This document shows positions 54,150 to 61,374 of a stretch of DNA of 64,000 nucleotides, one piece after another; positions within the stretch are counted from its first letter, which is position 1; every line of letters begins with the position of its first letter. The notes beneath the pieces were generated by a model. It saw only the letters and a program-made list of their open reading frames with translations, did no database searches and had not been told where the DNA came from. Position numbers and translations under genes: made by a program. Source of the stretch: Paenibacillus barengoltzii NBRC 101215 (GTDB lineage: Bacteria; Bacillota; Bacilli; Paenibacillales; Paenibacillaceae); assembly GCF_004000745.1 (NCBI RefSeq), contig NZ_BILV01000016.1, forward strand, positions 27,373 to 91,372, written 5' to 3'.

Positions 54150-54154
54150 TTTTA
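54150..54154. repeat. Target-site duplication, right copy
   Basis: TTTTA, identical to 46665-46669. Confidence 0.88.
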
Positions 54155-54218
54155 ATGAGACAAAGAAAGAAGCTAGAAATACGGACAAGCAGATCCCTTT
54201 CAATTTGGTTTGCATCAT
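54150..54218 (-). pseudogene. spoIIP: spoIIP-like gene, 5' part with signal peptide
   Basis: ATG at 54218 after AAGGGGATCA opens a frame MMQTKLKGICLSVFLASFFV..., a typical signal/anchor helix, cut off after 23 codons by the transposon. Removing the transposon and one TTTTA joins SLK to AIPAYIELNG of the 3' part in frame. Confidence 0.85.
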
Positions 54219-54414
54219 TGATCCCCTTCTCTTCGTTTTTGATGACTACTCTATTTTTATTCGTAACACTGATAGAATAGAACGAAATTAAAAGAGGGTT
54301 CAGTTGACGGCAATAAGAAGATAAATATGTTTCACTACATTAAATCCACATAGGAACGACACAAATAAGTGCTACGATAAACGAGTAGCAAAATTTGATT
54401 GAGGAGGAATATCT

Positions 54415-54591
54415 ATGGCAGTAAGCGGTGTGTCGAGTTCAGCAATGCCAAGGAATTGCGGGATGGAAAATATGCACGGAGGGACTAAGAAAATATCGTC
54501 AAATCACCAACATACTGAAACAGTACAGCAGCAGCACAAGTCAGAGATACAGGATCAGTATCGCGGACAAAAGATAGATACTAAAGCATAA
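54415..54591 (+). CDS. Small hypothetical protein (58 aa)
   Basis: ATG at 54415 with a strong site GAGGAGGAATATCT. The product is hydrophilic, Ser/Gln/His-rich (MAVSGVSSSAMPRNCGMENM, then a Gln/Lys tail) with no membrane segment. The ribosome site and a clean stop support a real gene; no family recognised. Isolated between the spoIIP start (divergent) and the NarL-type regulator (convergent). Confidence 0.6.
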   Translation: MAVSGVSSSAMPRNCGMENMHGGTKKISSNHQHTETVQQQHKSEIQDQYRGQKIDTKA

Positions 54592-54717
54592 GTGTTCCGT
54601 CAGAAATCAACCGACGGTTGGCTACGCAGGCCCTGGCGGATTGGCACGCACGACAGCCTCAGTTCTTCGATGGTTTTCTACGAGAGTGCTGTACCTAAAT
54701 AGATGCCAATTAAATAG

Positions 54718-54751
54718 AATAGCACCTAACCTGTAATGGTTAGGTGCTATT
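54718..54751 (-). terminator. Hairpin after the NarL-type regulator gene
   Basis: Perfect 14-bp stem AATAGCACCTAACC/GGTTAGGTGCTATT; minus strand continues CTATTTAATTGG. Lies 30 bp after the regulator stop. Confidence 0.75.
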
Positions 54752-54781
54752 CGCGACTTTCAATATCAATACACATGGACG

Positions 54782-55417
54782 CTATAATATCCCTTTCATT
54801 TTTGCTTTCTTGGCAGCTTCCCTGCCGGTGTGCACCTTCAGTTTTCGAATCACTCGGTTCACATGTTTTTTGACAGTACTCTCTGTTATATGCAAATGTT
54901 CCCCAATTGCGGAACGGGTATGACCATTGTGAATAAAACGGAGGATTTCAACTTCGGTTCGCGTTAATTTTTGGCGCATTTCTTGTTGCTTCATTCGTAC
55001 AAACTCGGATCGAAGCACGCCTGCGGCAGAAGCATGAATGGAGGATAGGCCCGCATATGCGGCTCGAATAGCCTCCGGAATATCTTCAAGCGCCGTCTTG
55101 AGAATATAATTGAAAGCACCGTTGCCGAACGCCTCAGAAACGATCTCTGCCTGATCTAATACTGTAAGCATGATGACTTTCGCATTACTCATGCTGCCAA
55201 TCTCGAGCGCCGCGTCAAGCCCGTCTGCCTTTTTCCCATCCAGCACCACATCCAATAGCACCACATCAATGTCTAACATACTGACAATGCGAATTGCATT
55301 GACTTTCGTCTGAGCCGTTCCGACCAAAAACAAATCCGGTTCCCGATTCACCGTTTCGGATATATATTCGTTCCACACCGGATCGTCTTCCACCAATAGT
55401 ACTTTGATCTTGCTCAT
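54782..55417 (-). CDS. NarL/FixJ-family response regulator
   Basis: 211 residues. Receiver with LLVEDDP, VVLLDVVLDGKKADG and LTVLDQ, then a LuxR-type helix-turn-helix (LTRTEVEILRFIHNGHTRSAIGEHLHITESTVKKHVNRVIRKL). The active-site Lys is in YILKTALED. ATG at 55417 after GGGAGGGAGACC. Encoded with its kinase downstream of a c-di-GMP riboswitch, so its level should fall when c-di-GMP is high. Confidence 0.9.
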   Translation of the reverse strand: MSKIKVLLVEDDPVWNEYISETVNREPDLFLVGTAQTKVNAIRIVSMLDIDVVLLDVVLDGKKADGLDAALEIGSMSNAKVIMLTVLDQAEIVSEAFGNGAFNYILKTALEDIPEAIRAAYAGLSSIHASAAGVLRSEFVRMKQQEMRQKLTRTEVEILRFIHNGHTRSAIGEHLHITESTVKKHVNRVIRKLKVHTGREAAKKAKMKGIL

Positions 55418-56795
55418 GGTCTCCCTCCCATAGGTTCAATGGCGGTGAATGACGAATGACTCTTTGGATGGGAAAATGAAGCGTAAATGACGTACCGATT
55501 CCGATTAGACTTTGTACCTCGATGGATCCCTGATGGTGACGCATGACTTCATGACTGTAGAATAACCCCAATCCATCATTCCCTTCGTTCGATTTGGTTG
55601 TAAAGTGAGGTTCAAAAATATATGGCATGGCTTCCGGAGCGATGCCGCAACCGGAATCACGAACGGTAATATCCATCGTTTCTTGCGAGAGATTCGACGT
55701 TATTGTCAGACACCCTCCTTTGGACATCGCTTCAATGGCATTATAGAAGAGGTTCTTCATGACTTGTTGCACGTGAACGGAATCACAATACAAAACAATC
55801 GATTCATCCAATTTTTTTCGGACTTTAAGATTCTTGCTGCAAAATTCTCCCGCCAAGCTATTCAATAGTTGCTCAACGAGTTCATTTATAATACATGACT
55901 GCTCGTATAATACCAACTGTTGTGATGAATGACGAAAACGGAAAGCTATTGCCATTATCCGCTCGGTAGCATCGATCAGATGAGATGTGTCCCGATACAA
56001 TTCCTGTTGCTCGGTTCGTTGGGCAAGATTAAATATGCGTCTGGCCGCGACCTGTATTTTTCCCAGTTCACTTTTTAAAGCATGATAGAATTGAAATGTA
56101 AACGGGGTGTTCCCATATGGTTCTTGGGGTGTAGATTCCAATCGGATTCGGACACCCAATACACCGTAACGAACAACAAATACAAAAAAGCAAATGCATA
56201 CTACCGTTAAAACAGCACGTTTGGTATCAAAGGGCGGATAGAATCGGAGCAAAGGCAGAATATAATCGAAAAGCAGTACAAAACTGATCGACGGTACAAC
56301 AATCCAACAGACCACACGGTGTTGCTGCATGATCCTCTCATCAACTTCACGGTATGCCAACCTCAAGCATGGCACTGCTGCGGTAGCGTAATAAATCATT
56401 GCCCAGAGCGGTATCGGATGTGTATCACGTGAAGCCTCTGAAGGTAGAAGAAACATGATCAGAACCGGGATCAGTGCCCCAACGATGGTGGAGCGCTTCC
56501 AACTCTTTCGCCGTTGAAACCACCCCGCATAGCTCAAGCTGAACATCAACAACGAATAAGGAGGCATGTACAAGGCTAAGAAGTAAAAAACCTCTTTTAC
56601 CCACTCCAGTCCGGCTATAATTGGATCGTTAGCCAAGGGGACAATTACGGGAATTAAATTCTCATCTATGGCGATGTTCAACTCTCCGAGTACAGAGAAA
56701 AAAGCGACTGAACCGGCCCAACGATTTGGCTCGCTTCTCGGATGGGCGAATAGCAGAATGGCGGTCATCAACAATAATGACAATACAAGCACCAC
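55266..56795 (-). CDS. Polytopic sensor histidine kinase under c-di-GMP riboswitch
   Basis: 509 residues as read: about six to seven membrane helices (1-215), a phosphoacceptor region FYHALKSELGKIQ, and ATPase boxes NLFYNAIEAMSKGG, DSGCGIAPEAM, FTTKSNEGNDGLGLFY. Catalytic homology ends at FTLHFP. The frame runs about 60 residues further and overlaps the regulator gene by 152 nt in another frame, unusual for such pairs and perhaps a lost stop (TGG just before the regulator ribosome site). GTG start at 56795 after GGGAGGG. Confidence 0.87.
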   Translation of the reverse strand: MVLVLSLLLMTAILLFAHPRSEPNRWAGSVAFFSVLGELNIAIDENLIPVIVPLANDPIIAGLEWVKEVFYFLALYMPPYSLLMFSLSYAGWFQRRKSWKRSTIVGALIPVLIMFLLPSEASRDTHPIPLWAMIYYATAAVPCLRLAYREVDERIMQQHRVVCWIVVPSISFVLLFDYILPLLRFYPPFDTKRAVLTVVCICFFVFVVRYGVLGVRIRLESTPQEPYGNTPFTFQFYHALKSELGKIQVAARRIFNLAQRTEQQELYRDTSHLIDATERIMAIAFRFRHSSQQLVLYEQSCIINELVEQLLNSLAGEFCSKNLKVRKKLDESIVLYCDSVHVQQVMKNLFYNAIEAMSKGGCLTITSNLSQETMDITVRDSGCGIAPEAMPYIFEPHFTTKSNEGNDGLGLFYSHEVMRHHQGSIEVQSLIGIGTSFTLHFPIQRVIRHSPPLNLWEGDHEQDQSTIGGRRSGVERIYIRNGESGTGFVFGRNGSDESQCNSHCQYVRH

Positions 56796-56852
56796 TTCAG
56801 TTCCCTCCCTCGATGAGGTTCCTCGGCTTATTCGGAATCGGACATAGACGAC

Positions 56853-56878
56853 AAAAAAGACACGTACCCTAACGTGCC
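56853..56878 (-). terminator. Intrinsic terminator of the riboswitch expression platform
   Basis: Minus strand: stem CACGT-TAGGGT-ACGTG followed by TCTTTTTT. The loop/stem segment TTAGGGTA (56872-56865) is complementary to TACCCTAA (56907-56900) at the aptamer 3' edge, giving an antiterminator. Confidence 0.85.
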
Positions 56879-56903
56879 TTTTCTCCGGAAGCCTGCCTTT
56901 TAG

Positions 56904-56976
56904 GGTAACCCGGCGATCATAGCCTTACGGCCGCAGACCCGTGGCTTTGCGTCCCCGTCTTTCGAGCGGGTTTGCC
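56904..56976 (-). promoter_or_regulatory. Cyclic di-GMP-I (GEMM-I) riboswitch aptamer
   Basis: Minus strand begins GGCAAACC, then a CGAAAG tetraloop-like turn, the hallmark GGGACGCAAAGCC, a variable third stem, and CGGGTTACC. These are the conserved blocks of class I c-di-GMP aptamers (GGCAAACC, GAAA, GGGACGCAAAGCC, GGGTTACC). Closing P1 sequesters TACCCTAA and lets the terminator form, so high c-di-GMP should switch the kinase/regulator operon off. Confidence 0.92.
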
Positions 56977-57440
56977 ATTTTTCCTTCAGCTCATATTTAT
57001 TTGGACAACCAATCGGAGATTACTTCATAACCCATTCGTCCATGGCGATGATCGAATCCCTCGCCTGACCTCATAATGTCATTTAACAGAGGTGTTACTA
57101 CCTACATAGATTCGACATCAAATCCCTCCCTCTTTTCAAGTCCTTCATTAAGATAAGCAATAGAAGCACAGTTTCGACCGAAAACGGACCTTTGTCCTAA
57201 TAACAAGCGGGAAGATATAGTCCAAATTCCTGTCTAATCCTCGCTTTATAGACATATTATACTAGAAGATTCCAGCTTTTGCGAGAATGGAGTTACAAAA
57301 CTTTCCTTATTTATTTTCATTTCGAAATCGTAATATCCGAATTGGAAATATGGATTTCGAACAGCAGCGACTTTTCGTTTTCTGTAACATGTGCAAGCAT
57401 TTGTTCATAAATTAGAATCAAAGCAAATCACCTGCTTTAT

Positions 57441-57482
57441 AACCCCTTGCCCTTTTCGCTTGGGGTTCTTCTTTGTTTTTCT
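57441..57482 (+). terminator. Terminator-like hairpin without an upstream gene
   Basis: AACCCC and GGGGTT arms (with inner GC pairing) followed by CTTCTTTGTTTTTC on the plus strand. Confidence 0.5.
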
Positions 57483-57728
57483 GTAACAGGCCATCCGTGC
57501 GGAGTTTTCGAAGAATTCCAAAGTCCTGCGAATCTGGCTTTGTATCAAAAATGGTAAAAAGGGCGTTTGACTATAGGCATTCGCCGGATACGGTCTAGGT
57601 ATCTAACCATAGAATGATGCTGTAAATCAATTCGAAATGGGAGTGATCAACCGAAACCAAGTTCTAGGTTAGCCAATAATTTGTTACGAGTATCGGAATA
57701 TTACAGAAATGATCAATGTAAGCATTAA

Positions 57729-57766
57729 CTCCCCCAACTCTCTCGAAGTTGGGGGTACTTTTTAGA
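57729..57766 (+). terminator. Strong terminator hairpin
   Basis: ACTCCCCCAACT/AGTTGGGGGT stem then ACTTTTTAG on the plus strand. No coding gene on the plus strand precedes it; it could also block the GNAT remnant transcript on the other strand. Confidence 0.65.
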
Positions 57767-57790
57767 TCTAAAATATACTATAAAAAGTAA

Positions 57791-58018
57791 TTATGATCTT
57801 ACTAGCAGTAAATGATAATCAGGCGACGCCTCTATTTTGAGAACCTCTTGAATAATTGGACTACTAGGGACATTAATGAAACCCATTTTCCTTGCCAATC
57901 CAATACTCGCCTCCGTGTTAGCATTTTCGATACAAATTCGTTCAAAACCTTTGCTTCTGGCATAATTTTTTAACCATTCGATCACTATTGTCCCAATCCC
58001 CATCCGCTCAGGGGCCAA
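57791..58018 (-). pseudogene. GNAT acetyltransferase C-terminal remnant
   Basis: Frame of 75 codons with GNAT features: a RMGIGTIVIEWLKNYARSKGF acetyl-CoA-binding-like segment (Gly motif partly altered) and ANTEASIGLARKMGF. The N-terminal half of the fold is missing and no ribosome site precedes the first possible start (TTG). A few codons of homology (IIGVIALAPE) extend upstream, so the gene is 5'-truncated. Confidence 0.65.
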
Positions 58019-58057
58019 TGCAATAACACCAATAATCAGGCTTTGATAATAGACACC

Positions 58058-58243
58058 TTAATGGAAATAAAGCTCTGAACGTAAGTCTAGTCTAACTTTT
58101 CCTTCGGCAGAATTGATTTCAACTTTTCTTAGCGACCTTCCACCTAAATAATTTTGTACTTCGACCTTATCAGAGGTCAACTGTTCTAACAAAAGACGTA
58201 AACCATCAAAATCAGTATCTGGTATATCAAATGATTTTAGCAT
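58058..58243 (-). CDS. Small hypothetical protein (61 aa)
   Basis: ATG at 58243 after AGAGGATGGTACA. Soluble, acidic-basic mix (MLKSFDIPDTDFDGLRLLLE...); no motif recognised. Ends 39 bp before the GNAT remnant on the same strand; may be intact or part of the same decayed locus. Confidence 0.5.
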   Translation of the reverse strand: MLKSFDIPDTDFDGLRLLLEQLTSDKVEVQNYLGGRSLRKVEINSAEGKVRLDLRSELYFH

Positions 58244-58395
58244 TGTACCATCCTCTTTCTTAATATTTTTCTAAACTTCAATAGGTATATTTCTATGCAT
58301 AACAAACCCTTCTCTCTTTCAGTTACTACACCAGAAAGGATTTTTACTAACCATGTCGAAATTGGTAATTTAATCATAAGATAAGGATGATGGAC

Positions 58396-59670
58396 ATGGG
58401 AGAGCGTATCTTACATTGTGGAACTTCTTTGGAAAATTATTATACATGCGTCAATCAACAAGTAGCCGGCTTTACGAAAAGAGTCGCTAACGTGAATGAC
58501 CGGGTCTATATTGTAGTGAAAGTAGGAAATAAATCACTATGCGGAGCTCGCGGTAAACTAAAAGAACCTACCGATTTTCGGCCTTGGAAAGACAGCGATC
58601 AATATCCTCAATGTTTCACTCTTTGCGAAATCGAATACTGCCAACCGTTTGACATCAGCATTCTGGAGCAAGCCGGTGGAAAGTATTGGAGCCTCAAATA
58701 TGTGCAATCCGCAAAAACCATAACCGATGAGACGGCTCTGCAGTTGCTTCAGACTGGCTTTGAACAAAATCGAACCAATGATCTGTTCAAATTCGAACAG
58801 CCTTTTACGATTAACTGCAACGGTAACCCTTCTGATGCTGAAGAGTGGTCCACGGATGAGGTGACTGAAGAAAATTACCAAGAAGTCTTGAACACTGTTC
58901 CCGATGTTAAAATCAACATCACGAGCACCTATGTCACGGTCAAATTTGAGAATGAAACAGACAAAATCAAAGGACTGGAGCCGCTGGTCAACGCTAACTT
59001 TTATCATTTATTCGATGATTTTTCCGAGCATCGGTCCGTGCTTATCCCACAAAACAGAATGTTTATGACTGCCCCTAAAAAAGATGCTAATAACAAAATG
59101 ATCGCTGGGATCAGCGGTTACCCAGATGCAGTGCTCGTCCGCTTCATTCCCGATAATAAAACGATGCCCATTCAAGTTAACTTAATTGAATACGAATGTT
59201 ATGGACGATACAAAAAAACACGTTTGGAAAAATTCGAGCATCTAAATGGACACATTATCCCGCAGCTAATGCGGTTTGCATCCACTTTTAGCATTGCTAC
59301 AGACACGAAAATCAGAGAAGATACAATTCATAAGTGGTCCGGAAAAATCATCAAATACATCAACGAGGATGATTCGATCATGTCCAAAGCAGCGACGTGG
59401 ATGCACGAACTGGACCCCGAAATCAAAGAACAGAACATTTCATACAATCTTCACAGCTTGCTGGACAAGGCATTCCGTTCTAATTTAAGGATCATTTTAA
59501 TTATAGATGAATTAACCTCCGAGCAAAACGAAACCATCAAAAATATCATCAACTCATTCAAATTGGAAAATAAGAAAAGCACCGACTTCTTGAGCTTCGT
59601 AGTCAAACTGCAGCAAAAAATCGATTTGCTCAACAATACGGAGGAATACGCTCTTTCACTTCAAAAGTGA
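58396..59670 (+). CDS. Hypothetical protein with possible PD-(D/E)XK-like C-terminal region
   Basis: 424 residues, no named family. ATG at 58396 is favoured (8 nt after AAGGA); ATGs at 58387 and 58390 abut the site. The N-terminal about 115 residues (LHCGTSLENYYTCVNQQVAGF, VYIVVKVGNKSLCGARGKL) look like a small beta-rich EVE/PUA-type domain. In the C-terminal half, DAVLVRF followed by VNLIEYECYGRYKK and HIIPQLMRF has the spacing of a nuclease core (D...ExE), but this is a weak call. Adjacent to a possible ADP-ribosyltransferase-like gene in an accessory block. Confidence 0.6.
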   Translation: MGERILHCGTSLENYYTCVNQQVAGFTKRVANVNDRVYIVVKVGNKSLCGARGKLKEPTDFRPWKDSDQYPQCFTLCEIEYCQPFDISILEQAGGKYWSLKYVQSAKTITDETALQLLQTGFEQNRTNDLFKFEQPFTINCNGNPSDAEEWSTDEVTEENYQEVLNTVPDVKINITSTYVTVKFENETDKIKGLEPLVNANFYHLFDDFSEHRSVLIPQNRMFMTAPKKDANNKMIAGISGYPDAVLVRFIPDNKTMPIQVNLIEYECYGRYKKTRLEKFEHLNGHIIPQLMRFASTFSIATDTKIREDTIHKWSGKIIKYINEDDSIMSKAATWMHELDPEIKEQNISYNLHSLLDKAFRSNLRIILIIDELTSEQNETIKNIINSFKLENKKSTDFLSFVVKLQQKIDLLNNTEEYALSLQK

Positions 59671-59786
59671 CTGGAAGTAGCTGAGATCGTTTTTTCCTGT
59701 TGGAATATGAGAATTGACTTTACCGGTAGAAGATCATGCCCCAAAAAATGGCACGAGCCGTCAGGCAACGTGCCGAAGGAGTTAGA

Positions 59787-60425
59787 ATGATGGAGAATAA
59801 CAAAAAAGTATTTGTACCTGATGATAAAGGGAATAAGAAACAAGGGATTGACCTTGGACATTACACGCATATTCGTGCGTATCATGCCTGTCGTCCTATT
59901 GATATGGAAAGCTACTTTTCAGAGGGCATAAAGCCTTTTAATGTAGAGGAAATGCGTCAAATTGCCACTGCCACATTTGGAATATCAGTAAACACAGTTA
60001 TGGATTACGACCCTACACTGCAACCTTCCGATTCCAAGCATGTCTATTTCAGCTTGTTTAAAAAAGAACTCCTGGGCGAAAGCGGACACTATTTATGTTG
60101 GGGGAGTGAATACCTTGCCGCAATTGCTGCACAATTAGATAAAGACATATATGGGAAATATCACGATATGCTATCCAGTACCGGAATCCCCACTATTTTT
60201 GTTTGTGATGTCCCGCTAGAATTATTGCCTCAATGGCAAATAGACGATATATCTGAACACTATGATCCTCATGACAGTAACTCTGCATGCTGGATTTCAG
60301 AAAGGTTAAAACCTGAATATATTGTTGCTCATGAACATCCTTCAAAAATATATAACCCTGTCCAAAGAAGCCAGTATATAAATAAACAAACCCACTGCAA
60401 ATGGTGCGTCCCTGTGCAAAAGTAG
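59787..60425 (+). CDS. Hypothetical protein, possible ADP-ribosyltransferase-like fold
   Basis: 212 residues, soluble. ATG at 59787 with GGAGTTAGA before it. HIRAYHACRPIDMESYFSEGIKPF near the start and KHVYFSLFKKEL about 75 residues later resemble the YH-x-(C/G)-R/T and VYF motifs of small toxin-like ADP-ribosyltransferases; a late CDVPLELLPQWQ and ERLKPEYIVAHEHP follow. Catalytic Glu is not certain. 116 bp after the 58396 gene, same strand; they may form one unit. Function unproven. Confidence 0.6.
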   Translation: MMENNKKVFVPDDKGNKKQGIDLGHYTHIRAYHACRPIDMESYFSEGIKPFNVEEMRQIATATFGISVNTVMDYDPTLQPSDSKHVYFSLFKKELLGESGHYLCWGSEYLAAIAAQLDKDIYGKYHDMLSSTGIPTIFVCDVPLELLPQWQIDDISEHYDPHDSNSACWISERLKPEYIVAHEHPSKIYNPVQRSQYINKQTHCKWCVPVQK

Positions 60426-60448
60426 CATCGGGCCAGATTGGCCCGATG
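60426..60448 (+). terminator. Hairpin after the ART-like gene
   Basis: Perfect 9-bp stem CATCGGGCC/GGCCCGATG with 5-nt loop, directly after the stop; a T-poor tail follows. Confidence 0.65.
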
Positions 60449-60456
60449 TCTTGTGA

Positions 60457-60790
60457 CTATACTTTAAAGATAACCTCTTTCTCGACTAGTGAATAGACAA
60501 AATCCTGAATATCTCGATAGATTATATTTTGAGGATTAAAGACTAAATTAAGAACATAATGCGCGGCTTTTCGCGACTCCCACTTATTTAGGTCATATAT
60601 GGAGAACTTCATATCTTTTTCTCGATAGGAGAAGCTTCCAAGACGATTCTCAGCAAAGCCAAACTCATCTGGATACACAGACATGACCGATGCTAGGTAT
60701 TCTTCTCGTGGTTGATGAATAAGAATTTTCGAATTTCGGAAATATTGTACGAGAAAGTTTATGGTATACCGAAGACCAATATCTTTCTAT
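60457..60790 (-). pseudogene. Probable 5'-truncated coding remnant
   Basis: A frame open from about 60790 encodes about 105 residues (...VQYFRNSKILIHQPREEYL, then SVYPDEFGFAENRLGSFSYR and DLNKWESRKAAHYVLNLVF). The only ATG (60684) has no ribosome site, and residues upstream of it look coding, ending at an in-frame TAG. Probably the C-terminal piece of a lost gene. No family recognised. Confidence 0.4.
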
Positions 60791-60844
60791 AGATTGTCGC
60801 CAGTCTGATTGTGACGTCGGAACCGGATCAAGGAGGTGAAACGT

Positions 60845-61171
60845 ATGGTGAAGTATTCGGATGAAGAGATCAGAAATATCCCCAAAATCACAATAAAAAT
60901 CGCTGCAGATTATTTGGGTATATCCCCGAACATGCTGACACTCGGCATGCGCAACGACTTGTTGCCCATCGGTTTTGCGGTCCGCAACGAAGACCGCTAC
61001 AGAGAAAGTTGGTCCTATACCATCGTGCCGGAACGTCTCATTGCTTATAACCACGGAAAAATCAATGCTGTCCAGGTCGAGAATATCGAGAAAAATTTGA
61101 ATACGATTATTAATCAATTCGAGGAAATGAAACGGGACCTGGTTTTTCTATTAAGCGAAAACGAGGGATAG
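60845..61171 (+). CDS. Small HTH-like (excisionase/MerR-like) protein
   Basis: 108 residues. ITIKIAADYLGISPNMLTLGMRNDLLPIGFAVRN resembles the helix-turn-helix of excisionase or phage regulatory proteins; the C-terminus is a short coiled coil (IEKNLNTIINQFEEMKRDLVF). ATG at 60845 after AAGGAGGTGAAACGT. Same strand and close to the large repeat protein gene downstream. Confidence 0.7.
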   Translation: MVKYSDEEIRNIPKITIKIAADYLGISPNMLTLGMRNDLLPIGFAVRNEDRYRESWSYTIVPERLIAYNHGKINAVQVENIEKNLNTIINQFEEMKRDLVFLLSENEG

Positions 61172-61374
61172 GGGGAATCAAACAATTTGACGCTATTCTC
61201 GCACCACAGACAGTGAATGAACCGCTAAAAGAAAGTGCTGCGGCGGGTACTGCTGATGCGGAAGAAGAAAATCAACAAGCCATGCAAATAGAACAGGAGG
61301 TCATGTCTGAGCCAAAGGCTCGCATTTCTACTGTTGCAAAGAGCTTATCCAAGGAAGGGAAGGAGGTGAACGCT

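Larger units (their letters stand above)
56977..57790. other. Long intergenic region upstream of the riboswitch
   Basis: About 800 bp with no supported gene. A TATAAT on the minus strand near 57253-57258 could drive the riboswitch transcript. Two plus-strand terminator-like hairpins (about 57440-57480 and 57729-57763) have no plus-strand gene before them. Confidence 0.5.

Noticed and set aside
61213..61374. N-terminal extension of the HTH-repeat protein from GTG 61213
   Set aside because: No ribosome site; GTG 61375 has a perfect one. Kept as a possible remnant only.
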